A program made the position numbers and the translations under genes. Source: Colimorpha_A sp045533115 (lineage in GTDB: Bacteria > Bacillota > Clostridia > Oscillospirales > CAG-272). Taken from it: 64,000 nt of DNA. Position 1 is the first letter of the stretch; each line of letters opens with the position of its first letter. The DNA is taken from the NCBI GenBank assembly GCA_045533115.1, contig JAZSHF010000005.1, positions 3,900 to 67,899 on the forward strand. The letters are read 5' to 3'. Positions 1 through 7,826 of this stretch are shown here, one piece after another. The notes beneath the pieces are model-generated. The model saw only the letters and a list, made by a program, of their open reading frames with translations. It had not been told where the DNA came from and did not search any database.

Positions 1-36
1 ACCTTCGGTTGACACCTTCTCCCGCTGGAGAAGGTC
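1..36. repeat. Family B repeat, cut by the left edge
   Basis: Right-hand end of a family B element: a short inverted repeat (CCTTCTCC / GGAGAAGG) preceded by the ACCTTCGGTTGACA segment that recurs in the other copies. The rest lies outside the window. Bases 37-113, between it and the gyrB stop, hold a small CACACC/GGTGTG hairpin with no clear U-tract. Confidence 0.7.
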
Positions 37-113
37 AATAACGTGGCGCATTTTCTCAACATAGCGGTGTATTATTCACACCCTACGGTGTGGCTAAAAT
101 TTGTAATGTTATA

Positions 114-2036
114 TCAAATATCCAAATTCTCCGCGTATCTTGCATTCTGCTCGATGAACTCACGTCTCGGCTCAACTGCGTCGCCCATAAGGAGCGAGAA
201 CATCGCGTCGCACGCCATCGCGTCCTCCATCGTTACACGGAGAAGCGTTCTTCTCTCGGGGTCCATCGTGGTCTCCCAGAGCTGATCGGGGTTCATCTCA
301 CCAAGACCCTTATATCTGTCGGCACGGATATTCGCTCCGCCGCCGAGCTTCTCGATGCAAACGTCTCTTTCCTCATCGGAGAAGGCGTAAAGCTCCTCGC
401 CCTTACCGCTCTTACGGTAAACCTTATAAAGCGGCGGCTGTGCAAGATACACGTGACCGTCCTCAATAAGCTTTCTCATGTGACGGAAGAGGAACGTGAG
501 AATAAGTATTCTGATATGCGAACCGTCGACGTCGGCATCCGCCATTATGATTATCTTGCCGTAGCGGAGCTTTTCGGGATTGAATTCCTCACCGATTCCG
601 CAGCCGAGTGCCTGAATTATCGGGATAAGCGACTGATTTGCGTAAACCTTGTCGCGTCTTGTCTTTTCTACGTTAAGAACCTTACCGCGTAGCGGCAGGA
701 TCGCCTGGAAGCGGGGATCACGTCCGGTCTTAGCCGAACCGCCTGCGGAGTCTCCCTCGACGAGATACAGCTCAGTATGTTCTGCATCCTTTTCCTGACA
801 GTCTGCGAGCTTACCGGGAAGTGCCGAGCCCTTGTCAAGAACGCCCTTACGAGCCGTTTCACGCGCCTTACGAGCCGCTTCACGTGCGTGTGCGGCAGAG
901 GTTGCCTTATCGAGAATAAGCTTCGTTATCGCAGGATGCTCTTCAAAATATTCGGAGAGCTTTTCAATAACGAGCTGACGAACGAAGGAACGCATCTCAG
1001 AGTTACCGAGCTTACCCTTCGTCTGACCCTCAAACTGAGCGTCCTTGAGCTTGACGCTGATGATTACGGTAAGTCCCTCACGAACGTCCTCACCCGTGAG
1101 CTTATCGTCGCCCTTTAAGAAGTTATGACGGCGGCCAAACTCGTTTACAACGTCGGTAAGAGCTGCCTTGAAGCCAGCCTCGTGTGTACCGCCCTCGGGG
1201 GTTATGATATTGTTTGCAAACGACATCATCGTTTCGTCGTATTTGGTCGTATACTGAAGCGCGACCTCTGCCGACTGGAAGCCCTTCTGGACCTTCATAT
1301 AGATGACCTCGTCACCGACCGTCTCGCTGTGCTTCTGCTTGTTTATATGCTCGACGAAGGACTTAATACCGCCCTCGTAGTGAAGAACGTCCTCACGGGT
1401 TTCCTCGCCTCTTTCGTCGCGCATAACGATCCTGATACCGGGATTGAGGAATGCCTGCTCTCTCATACGGTTAAGGAGCGTATCGTATTCAAATACCGTC
1501 TCCTCAAATATCTCGGAGTCGGGCATAAAGCGAACGTAAAGACCGCGCTTGGAAGTCGCACCGAGCGAGGTGAATGGCTTATCGGCTTTACCTCTCTTGA
1601 ACGAGCCGGTAAACGCCTCACCGTTATAGCAGTCCTCGTAGGTCAGCCACTCGGAAAGAGCGTTAACGACAGATGCACCTACGCCGTGCAGACCTCCCGA
1701 AATGTTATATCCGCCGCCGCCGAACTTACCGCCCGCGTGTAGGATAGTAAATACGACCTCGGGCGTCGGAATTCCCATCTTATGGTGGATAGCGGAGGGG
1801 ATTCCTCGTCCGTTATCCTGAACCGACGCGCTTCCGTCACGGTGAAGCGTGATTATGATGTCGGTACATTCGCCCGCGAGCGCCTCGTCGATACTGTTAT
1901 CGACTATCTCGTAAACGAGATGGTGAAGCCCGCGTATAGAGGTAGTACCGATATACATACCCGGTCTTTTTCTTACCGCCTCAAGCCCTTCAAGGACTTG
2001 TATTTGGTTTTCGTCGTAGGTCTGATTTTGTGTCAT
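114..2036 (-). CDS. gyrB: DNA gyrase subunit B
   Basis: ATPase subunit of DNA gyrase, which with GyrA introduces negative supercoils. The 640-residue protein has the full type IIA topoisomerase B layout: GHKL ATPase motifs EIVDNS (residues 43-48) and DNGRGIP (74-80), the GGLHGVG glycine loop (about 114-120), and a TOPRIM domain with EGDSAGG (427-433) and DADVDG (500-505), the acidic residues that bind Mg2+. The length is normal for a gyrase B without the proteobacterial insert. ParE is the only close alternative; the place in the dnaA-dnaN-recF-remB block argues for gyrase. The gene is last of the visible block, separated from remB by a 150-bp repeat; gyrA, if adjacent, would be off the left edge. 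Confidence 0.97.
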   Translation of the reverse strand: MTQNQTYDENQIQVLEGLEAVRKRPGMYIGTTSIRGLHHLVYEIVDNSIDEALAGECTDIIITLHRDGSASVQDNGRGIPSAIHHKMGIPTPEVVFTILHAGGKFGGGGYNISGGLHGVGASVVNALSEWLTYEDCYNGEAFTGSFKRGKADKPFTSLGATSKRGLYVRFMPDSEIFEETVFEYDTLLNRMREQAFLNPGIRIVMRDERGEETREDVLHYEGGIKSFVEHINKQKHSETVGDEVIYMKVQKGFQSAEVALQYTTKYDETMMSFANNIITPEGGTHEAGFKAALTDVVNEFGRRHNFLKGDDKLTGEDVREGLTVIISVKLKDAQFEGQTKGKLGNSEMRSFVRQLVIEKLSEYFEEHPAITKLILDKATSAAHAREAARKARETARKGVLDKGSALPGKLADCQEKDAEHTELYLVEGDSAGGSAKTGRDPRFQAILPLRGKVLNVEKTRRDKVYANQSLIPIIQALGCGIGEEFNPEKLRYGKIIIMADADVDGSHIRILILTFLFRHMRKLIEDGHVYLAQPPLYKVYRKSGKGEELYAFSDEERDVCIEKLGGGANIRADRYKGLGEMNPDQLWETTMDPERRTLLRVTMEDAMACDAMFSLLMGDAVEPRREFIEQNARYAENLDI

Positions 2037-2074
2037 CTTTTTTTCCTTTCTTTGCGGAGATTTCTCCGCATTTT

Positions 2075-2223
2075 GCCTTCCCCTTGGGGAAGGTGCTGAA
2101 CGAAGTGAAGCGGATGAGGTTAGCCGTCGTAGACGGCGTTATAAAAACAATGTTACATTTCTTTTGAACACCTCATCCACCACGGGCGCAGCGCCCGCGG
2201 TCCCCCTTCCCCAAGGGGAAGGC
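2075..2223. repeat. Family B long inverted-repeat element
   Basis: About 150 bp bounded by CCTTCCCCTTGGGGAAGG and CCTTCCCCAAGGGGAAGG, each followed inward by a GGATGAGGT / CACCTCATCC segment. It fills the gap between remB and gyrB, both read leftward, so it lies inside a probable transcription unit. Confidence 0.85.
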
Positions 2224-2254
2224 TTATTTGCGTTCACTTTAATTTTATAAATAA

Positions 2255-2491
2255 TTATTCAACTCTGCCGATGAGGGCTTGCGTTGATATCTGGGAAAAG
2301 TATACTTTTCCGTCGTTTGTGAGTATAAATGACTTCGGGACTTCTTCAAAAAGCGCTTCTGTCATACCGTTTTTTTCTCTACCCTTGAGAAATTTTTTCG
2401 TATCGGCAGATACGGTTGCCGTATCCATATCGAAGATGCCGATTATGTTTTTAAGGAGTAGATTTTTGTTGTTTCCTGCATGTAAGAACAT
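2255..2491 (-). CDS. remB: RemB-like (DUF370/YaaB) small regulator
   Basis: A 78-residue protein whose size, N-terminal pattern (MFLHAGNN then a hydrophobic NIIGIFD segment) and position between recF and gyrB match the DUF370 family, called YaaB or RemB in Bacillus. Bacillus members act with RemA on biofilm matrix genes; the role in Clostridia is unclear. No signal peptide or membrane helix is seen. The family and the conserved neighbourhood are fairly sure, the function is not. It reads in the same direction as recF upstream, with an inverted REP pair in the 150-bp gap. Confidence 0.8.
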   Translation of the reverse strand: MFLHAGNNKNLLLKNIIGIFDMDTATVSADTKKFLKGREKNGMTEALFEEVPKSFILTNDGKVYFSQISTQALIGRVE

Positions 2492-2545
2492 ACTGCGTAG
2501 GCCTTTCTTTTTTATCTCATATTTTCACAAATGTTTATAAATTCA

Positions 2546-2618
2546 TTGTAGGTGCGATCATTGGTCGCCCGAAAAATTGCCTTAAGAATGGACGGGCGAC
2601 CAATGGTCGCCCCTACAA
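2546..2618. repeat. Inverted pair of family A (REP-like) repeats
   Basis: Two copies of a 26-bp REP-like unit face each other: 2546-2571 (slightly decayed, TGTAGGTGCGATCATTGG) and 2593-2618 (intact, GGGCGACCAATGGTCGCCC with CTAC foot). The 21-bp spacer contains no gene. The paired inverted arrangement resembles the bimes of other REP systems. Confidence 0.85.
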
Positions 2619-2642
2619 TAACAGGGTTAATCTTCTGAAATT

Positions 2643-3710
2643 TTAATTTACAACCCCGTTATTTACGTCATAAACCTTACAGGGTGTATCAATTTTATCG
2701 CAGGACGTGATAATTACCTGCTTATTTTCGATACCGGAGAGGAGATATTCGCGTCTTTTTTCGTCAAGCTCACTCAGAATATCGTCAAAGAGGAACACGG
2801 GATAGGTTCCGCTGATCTCGCGTGAAATTTCGCCCTCGGCGATCTTCATTGAAAGAGCAACCGATCTTTGCTGTCCCTGCGAGCCGAAGGACCGAGCCTC
2901 GCGGCCGTTCAGCATTATTTCTATATCGTCCTTATGAGTGCCGTAGAGTGTCGCGCCGAACCGAAGCTCACGGTCACGGTTTTCATTAAGCAGCGAAAGA
3001 TATTCTTCCTTCGTTTTTCGCGTCTGATAGGTCAGCTTAACACTTTCTTTACCCGCCGTCATATCGTTTATTATCTCATCTGCCGAAACGCTCAGGCGCG
3101 ATATATAAATATCACGCTTTTCCGAGATAATTTCAGCCTCGGCGGCAAGCTGCTCGGCGTAAACGTCGGAAAGCAGGAAAATATTATCATCTCGGCGGTC
3201 ACGCGCCATTTTTATAAGCGCGTTTCGCTGTGAAAGAAACGCGTTATATCTCTGAAGCGACCTTAGATACTCGGTATCGGTCTGTGACAGGGCATTGTCT
3301 ATAAATTTTCGTCTTACCGACGGGCCGTCCTTGACTATCGACAGATGCTCGGGGCAGAAAAGCACGGCGCGGAATTTTCCGACGACCTCGGATAGGCGCG
3401 TTATGGGAGCTCCGTTCAGCGAGCAAAACCTTTTTCCGAGCCGAGGCACGAAGCGGAAAAGCATTTCGTTTTCGCGCTTGCCGTCGAAAAAGGTCATTTC
3501 TATCTGTCCGTATTCAGCCCCGAAGCGTACAAGCTCGTTTTCGTGCACCGTACGGAAGGATCGCCCTCCCGCGAAGAAATACACTCCTTCGAGTATATTC
3601 GTCTTTCCCTGCCCATTTAAGCCGTTAAAAACGGTAACTGTGGGTGATATTTCAAGTGACGCCTCTTCGATATTACGAAAATTCTTATATACGAGCTTAC
3701 GGCAGATCAT
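2643..3710 (-). CDS. recF: DNA replication/repair protein RecF
   Basis: SMC-like ATPase that helps load RecA at single-strand gaps, in the RecFOR pathway. Length 355 is typical. Visible motifs: Walker A GLNGQGKT at residues 30-37, the ABC signature-like SFGSQGQQRS near residue 285 and Walker B VFLFDDILSELD near residue 310. Its ATG overlaps the dnaN stop by four bases (ATGA), which indicates translational coupling and fixes the start. Chromosomal context dnaN-recF-remB-gyrB is the classical bacterial replication-origin order. Confidence 0.96.
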   Translation of the reverse strand: MICRKLVYKNFRNIEEASLEISPTVTVFNGLNGQGKTNILEGVYFFAGGRSFRTVHENELVRFGAEYGQIEMTFFDGKRENEMLFRFVPRLGKRFCSLNGAPITRLSEVVGKFRAVLFCPEHLSIVKDGPSVRRKFIDNALSQTDTEYLRSLQRYNAFLSQRNALIKMARDRRDDNIFLLSDVYAEQLAAEAEIISEKRDIYISRLSVSADEIINDMTAGKESVKLTYQTRKTKEEYLSLLNENRDRELRFGATLYGTHKDDIEIMLNGREARSFGSQGQQRSVALSMKIAEGEISREISGTYPVFLFDDILSELDEKRREYLLSGIENKQVIITSCDKIDTPCKVYDVNNGVVN

Positions 3711-4849
3711 CCGTTAAGACGAACGGGGAGAATGAGGAGTAAGAACTTGCTCGGACTGTCCGACGCTTCCTCGACCGTCATACTCATAAGAGGAGAGGTA
3801 AGGCAGAGCTTAATTCTCTCGCAGTCACATACCTTGATAGCGTCGTATAGGAAGCGGCAGTTGAAGCCGATCTCAATGTCCTCACCCTCGTGGTGAACGG
3901 AAATTACATCGTTTACGCGTCCCGTGACCGACGAGGAAGCGATAGTAAGCTGTCCTTCCTTAACGGTGCAGATAACGGGGCTCGGAATCTGTCCCTGACG
4001 TCTTTCTTCAGTTACGAGAAGAGCTCTTTCAAGGGCAGAAAGGAGATCTGAGGTATCAAGTGTAACGAATATCTTGGGCGATTTGGGGATAAAGCGGTCG
4101 TAATCAATATACTGCGCGTCAATTCTTCTCGTAAAAAGAACGAATCTTCCTATGAAGAATATGATGTGCTTACGGGCAACGTAAATTTCCATTTCCTTAT
4201 CGCTGTCGGAAATGAATCTCATAAGCTCGGAAATACTCTTACCCGGGATAATTACGTCAAAAGCAAGCTCACTTGTACCGACGCTTTCCATCGGCTCGGT
4301 CTCGGTCACGACCGAAAGACGGCTTCCGTCGCAGGAAACTGCCGAAAGGACTCCGTCCTCGACCTTGAGGTCAAGACCGTTAAGCTCGGGCTTTACGGAA
4401 TTAACGGCGATAGCGAACTGTGTTTTCTGAATAATTGCGCGAAGCGCGTCCTGACGGATTTTGAATCCACGGTCGCCTCTTAGCTCCGGCAGATCGGGAA
4501 AATCGGACGCCGAGAGCGCATAAAGCTCAAATTCCGACGTTCCTGCCGATATCTTTGCCTTTAGGTTGCTTTCGTTGATTTCAATCGTAAGAAGTCCGTC
4601 GGGCATTGCCTTTATTATCTGAATAAATCTCTGGCAGTTGATAATTCCCGCGCCGCCTTCCTCGACGATACAGGTAACGGTCGTTTTCATACCCTTTTCA
4701 AGGTCGTAAGCGGTAAGCTCACAGGTATCGTTTGATATTGTTTTAAGAAGGATACCCTCGATCGACGCGATCGTGTTTTTGTTTGACGCAAAGCCCACTG
4801 AGGGGATAGCCGCCTCGAGAATTTCGTTTTTCATTACCTTGATCTTCAT
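3707..4849 (-). CDS. dnaN: DNA polymerase III beta sliding clamp
   Basis: The 380-residue beta clamp forms a dimeric ring that tethers polymerase III and other factors to DNA. The sequence covers three repeated clamp domains of about 120-130 residues and starts with MKIKVMKNEILEAA, typical of clostridial DnaN. It ends in the conserved hydrophobic LLLILPVRLNG tail. An AAGGA ribosome-binding site precedes the ATG. Upstream is the DnaA-box cluster; downstream recF overlaps by four bases. Confidence 0.97.
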   Translation of the reverse strand: MKIKVMKNEILEAAIPSVGFASNKNTIASIEGILLKTISNDTCELTAYDLEKGMKTTVTCIVEEGGAGIINCQRFIQIIKAMPDGLLTIEINESNLKAKISAGTSEFELYALSASDFPDLPELRGDRGFKIRQDALRAIIQKTQFAIAVNSVKPELNGLDLKVEDGVLSAVSCDGSRLSVVTETEPMESVGTSELAFDVIIPGKSISELMRFISDSDKEMEIYVARKHIIFFIGRFVLFTRRIDAQYIDYDRFIPKSPKIFVTLDTSDLLSALERALLVTEERRQGQIPSPVICTVKEGQLTIASSSVTGRVNDVISVHHEGEDIEIGFNCRFLYDAIKVCDCERIKLCLTSPLMSMTVEEASDSPSKFLLLILPVRLNG

Positions 4850-4973
4850 TTTTTTGTTCCTTTCGTTCCGAGCTTCATTCGGACTCTGTCAATTTTTCTT
4901 TTCGCGCGCAGCGCGTCAGAAAGAAATAAATAATAATATTTTAAGTAGGTATATCAGTAGGTGCTGTTGGAAT

Positions 4974-5160
4974 TGTGGATAAGCCTGAAAACCGTTATGC
5001 CAAACTGCTTTTCGGGGGGTAAATGTCGAAATTTGTCTGTGGATAAGCTGTTCGATTTTTTGAAAGTTGTCCACATGGGGATAATGTGTTGATAAGCTGG
5101 GGAAAAATGTTGATAATTTTTGAATTAAAATAGAATTATCTACATTATAGGTAATATTTG
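4974..5160. other. Probable chromosomal origin (oriC): DnaA-box cluster plus AT-rich segment
   Basis: Between dnaN and dnaA lie at least five sites matching TGTGGATAA/TTATCCACA with zero or one mismatch: 4974-4982 and 5038-5046 exact, 5067-5075 (TTGTCCACA), 5087-5095 and 5108-5116 (TGTTGATAA). An AT-rich stretch follows at about 5110-5160, a plausible unwinding element. Cluster and neighbours are seen directly; origin function is inferred from the usual dnaA-dnaN arrangement. Confidence 0.8.
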
Positions 5161-5170
5161 CCACGTTGTC

Positions 5171-5221
5171 TTACCTTCTCCTTAGGGAGAATGGGGGCCA
5201 CCGAAGGTGGTGGATGAGGTG
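5171..5221. repeat. Half family B element
   Basis: A single left-type half: ACCTTCTCCTTAGGGAGAA, then CACCGAAGGTGGTG and GGATGAGGTGT. There is no facing half, so it looks like a truncated or solo copy inserted beside the origin. Confidence 0.75.
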
Positions 5222-5237
5222 TTACATAGGTAATGAA

Positions 5238-5373
5238 TTTTTTCTTAACTTTTCTTACTCGTGTAAGAAAAGTTACAAAAGAACCACGCCAAGGGGCAAA
5301 CCGGTTTGAATTTTGCCTTCGCAAAATTCTGCACACGTTTTCCCCTTTGGAAACCCCTTTCCTTTAAGGAAGA
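5238..5373. repeat. Family C repeat, copy 1
   Basis: About 135 bp beginning AACTTTTCTTACTCGTG, with an internal AAGAAAAGTTAC inverted match, then CGCCAAGGGGCAAACCG, GCAAAATTCTGCACACG and CCCCTTTGGAAACCCC. The same string, diverged, occurs at about 59560-59712 and 61648-61775. No protein is convincingly encoded. Confidence 0.8.
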
Positions 5374-5389
5374 TTTGTGACGTTTCATC

Positions 5390-5607
5390 GTAGGGCGGGG
5401 GCTTGCTCCCGCCGTTGCAAAGAAAAGTAACATCGTTTTTGTGCGGGCGAGCAATGCTCGCCCCTACGAGAGAGTTTGGAATTTCATTGTAGGGGCGACC
5501 AATGGTCGCCCGTTTTCGTGGCGGTTTAATGCGTGCGACCATTGGTCGCACGTTTTAAGTAAAGTAACACCGCTTTGGAACGGCGGGAGCAAGCCCCCGC
5601 CCTACGA
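5390..5607. repeat. Symmetric array of family A REP-like hairpins
   Basis: Five hairpins lie between oriC and the dnaA stop. The outer pair (about 5391-5418 and 5580-5607) share the core GGCGGGGGCTTGCTCCCGCC in inverted orientation. Inside are a GGGCGAGCAATGCTCGCCC copy (5444-5468), an intact GGGCGACCAATGGTCGCCC copy (5487-5512) and a variant with GTGCGACCATTGGTCGCAC (5531-5552). GTAG or CTAC flanks most cores. The array is a nested inverted repeat of about 215 bp. Confidence 0.85.
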
Positions 5608-5624
5608 AATTGTGGCAAAGTTTA

Positions 5625-7025
5625 TCAACGCTTCTTTATCCTATTTATAAGGTCTTTGATTTCCGCGTCAAACGACGGCTCTGTATTCATACGCTTTTCG
5701 ACTGTTTCGATGGAATTTATGATCGTCGTATGGTCGCGTCCGAAAACTCGTCCGATCGCGGGGAGTGAACGGTCGGTCAGCTTTTTGATAATATAGACTG
5801 ATATATGTCTTGCCGACGCGACGTTACTCGTTCTTTTTCTGCTTTTAATGTCCTCGACCGTAATACCGTATTTCTGCGAAACCATCGTAAGAATTTTATC
5901 TATCGTTACCGTTACGGGTTCAGATCCGACAACCTGGTCGGAAATACATCTTATTGCGAGGTCAACGGACACCTCAGCACCGGTCAGTATACACTGCGCC
6001 GAAATTCTCTTGACCGCGCCCTCAAGCTGACGGACGTTATCGGTGAGGTTTTCCGCTATGTAGCTTACGACCTCTTCGGGGAATGTCATACCGAGCTTTT
6101 CAACCTTTTTCTTGACGATAGCCGCACGAAGCTCGAAATCCGGCGGATTGATATCAGCAATAATTCCGCCCTCAAAGCGTGTGCGTAAGCGCTCCTCAAG
6201 CCGCTCGATATCGCGAGGTGGAAGGTCGGAAACGAGGATTATCTGCTTTCCGTTTTCATACAGGTGGTTGAAGGTATTAAAAAATTCCTCTTGAGTCGAC
6301 GCTTTGCCTGCAATAAACTGAATATCGTCGATAAGAAGCACGTCCGCCTGACGGTACTTTTCGCGGAATTCGTGCCGCAGGTCGCGGGAAAGGGAATCTA
6401 TCATCTGATTTGTAAATTCCTCTCCCTTTACGTATACGACCTTATATGACGGAAAATTTTCCTTCAGTCGGTTAGCTATTGCGTAAAGCAGATGCGTTTT
6501 ACCGAGACCCGACGGGCCGTATATAAAGAGGGGATTTGCCTGACGCGCAGGATGGTTTGAAACCGACTGTGCCGCCGCATGTGCAAACTTGTTCGATTCA
6601 CCTACGACGAAGGAATCAAAGGTAAATTCGGAAAACGCCGCGGGAACCGCCGCACGGTTAAGCACCTTATTTTCTCCGACCGTAGAATAAATTTCGGTAT
6701 TGACTTCACTCTTTTCCGCAGCCGCAATTATCTTTTCCGTCGTTTCCTTTTCGTTCTGAAGCGAACGAACGGAAACAGTTACCTCAAATCCAATGACCTC
6801 AAAAAGAGCTTCCTTTATCTTGGTAAGATATCTGTTATGAATAATATCGCGCTTGAAATCTGACTTCGCCATAAAAACGGCGGTATCGTTTGTCAGAACC
6901 GTTAATTTAAGGTCTGAAAACCAGAGCTTCATAACGATATCGTCGTATCCGTTGATATCCTGAAGCTTCTTTTTCACGAGCGTCCATATCTCGTCAAATT
7001 GGTTGTTGTCGTTTATGTTTATCAT
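5625..7025 (-). CDS. dnaA: Chromosomal replication initiator DnaA
   Basis: AAA+ initiator that binds DnaA boxes and opens the origin. The 466-residue protein has an N-terminal domain I, a short variable linker, Walker A GPSGLGKTH (about residue 168), Walker B VLLIDDIQF (about 232) and a C-terminal helix-turn-helix. The DnaA signature reads IGRVFGRDHTTIINSIETV: one glycine fewer than the FGGRDHTT form, and NS replaces the usual HA; this may be lineage-typical. It is read toward the DnaA-box cluster and dnaN. The start is the first ATG; the ribosome-binding site is weak. A sigma-A promoter is visible upstream. No rpmH gene lies on its upstream side, unlike the common arrangement. Confidence 0.97.
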   Translation of the reverse strand: MININDNNQFDEIWTLVKKKLQDINGYDDIVMKLWFSDLKLTVLTNDTAVFMAKSDFKRDIIHNRYLTKIKEALFEVIGFEVTVSVRSLQNEKETTEKIIAAAEKSEVNTEIYSTVGENKVLNRAAVPAAFSEFTFDSFVVGESNKFAHAAAQSVSNHPARQANPLFIYGPSGLGKTHLLYAIANRLKENFPSYKVVYVKGEEFTNQMIDSLSRDLRHEFREKYRQADVLLIDDIQFIAGKASTQEEFFNTFNHLYENGKQIILVSDLPPRDIERLEERLRTRFEGGIIADINPPDFELRAAIVKKKVEKLGMTFPEEVVSYIAENLTDNVRQLEGAVKRISAQCILTGAEVSVDLAIRCISDQVVGSEPVTVTIDKILTMVSQKYGITVEDIKSRKRTSNVASARHISVYIIKKLTDRSLPAIGRVFGRDHTTIINSIETVEKRMNTEPSFDAEIKDLINRIKKR

Positions 7026-7063
7026 AGCTTAACTCACTAATGAATATAATTATAGTTATATAT

Positions 7064-7092
7064 ATTATATTATATATAGGGAAAAATTTCAA
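7064..7092 (-). promoter_or_regulatory. Promoter of dnaA
   Basis: On the minus strand TTGAAA (7087-7092), a 17-bp spacer and TATAAT (7064-7069), about 40 bp before the dnaA start, in a very AT-rich stretch. Confidence 0.65.
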
Positions 7093-7162
7093 GGTTTTAG
7101 CATCGCAAGGACTATTTTTTAACAAAATGTTTACAAAATAAAGAGATATGCGGAGCACTTAA

Positions 7163-7328
7163 TTACCTTCTCCAGTGGGAGAAGGTGTCAACCGAAGGTT
7201 GACGGATGAGGTGTTTCATAGGTAATGCAACTGACTTGATATAATAATATTTTAATTGTACAATACACCTCATCCGACTTCGTTCGGCTTCGCCTCTCTC
7301 AGCCACCTTCTCCCGTTGGAGAAGGTAA
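7163..7328. repeat. Family B long inverted-repeat element
   Basis: Complete ~165-bp element: TTACCTTCTCC at the left, GGAGAAGGTAA at the right, GGATGAGGTG / CACCTCATCC inside, and an AT-rich middle (TAATATTTTAATTGTACAAT) shared with the copies at 9.6 and 26.6 kb. The shared middle shows these are copies of one element and not independent hairpins. Confidence 0.85.
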
Positions 7329-7360
7329 AACAACGCGGCGAAGCATCGGAACGTCCTCTT

Positions 7361-7658
7361 GCCTTCCCCTCAGGGGAAGGTGTCGGTCAAAGGGTTCCTG
7401 AGGTGTAGGTTGCGAAGCAACCGTTATACCTTCTCCAGCGGGAGAAGGGGGACCACCGAAGGTGGTGGATGAGGTGTAGGTTGCGAAGCAACCGCTATAC
7501 CTTCTCCAGCGGGAGAAGGGGGACCGCGATAGCGGTGGATGAGGTGTAGGTTGCGGAGCAACCGCATCAAAAACAATGTAACATCACACCCGAACACCTC
7601 ATCCGACTTCGTTCGGCTTCGCCTCACTCAGCCACCTTCTCCCGTTGGAGAAGGTATG
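7361..7658. repeat. Tandem cluster of family B half elements
   Basis: Three left-type halves in tandem (about 7361-7412, 7430-7495, 7497-7560), each ending in GGATGAGGTG or a close relative and TAGGTTGCG-AGCAACCG hairpins, closed by one right-type half (about 7590-7658). With the 7163-7328 element it fills the 800-bp gap between rny and dnaA; no gene is seen there. Confidence 0.8.
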
Positions 7659-7682
7659 ACAATGCGTCGAAGCTTCCTTAAA

Positions 7683-7713
7683 ACAAAAAAACAAGACCTC
7701 CTTCGAGGTCTTG
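7683..7713 (-). terminator. Rho-independent terminator after rny
   Basis: Hairpin CAAGACCTC-CTTC-GAGGTCTTG (7692-7713) with a run of U on the minus strand. It lies about 115 bp beyond the rny stop. Confidence 0.75.
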
Positions 7714-7826
7714 CTTCCTTATAAAATAGATCATATATAAAACGGAATTATCCGAGATTTTCGCATAAGCTCTATATGAAAAATCTATTTCAAAATGCCA
7801 CTCGGCATAGTAGAGTATAAGAAACC

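Noticed and set aside
90..692. Open frame of 200 codons opposite gyrB
   Set aside because: Antisense of a strongly conserved gene; no ribosome-binding site and no recognised protein pattern.
4916..5164. 82-codon frame over the DnaA-box cluster
   Set aside because: It overlaps the probable oriC and its sequence is explained by the boxes; not a gene.
5273..5551. Frames of 69-92 codons between oriC and dnaA
   Set aside because: They read through repeat families A, B and C; typical false genes from palindromic repeats.
7424..7724. Short frames rich in HPPPS, LPLEKV or SPVGEG strings
   Set aside because: Translations of family B repeats, the same strings appear at many loci in both strands.
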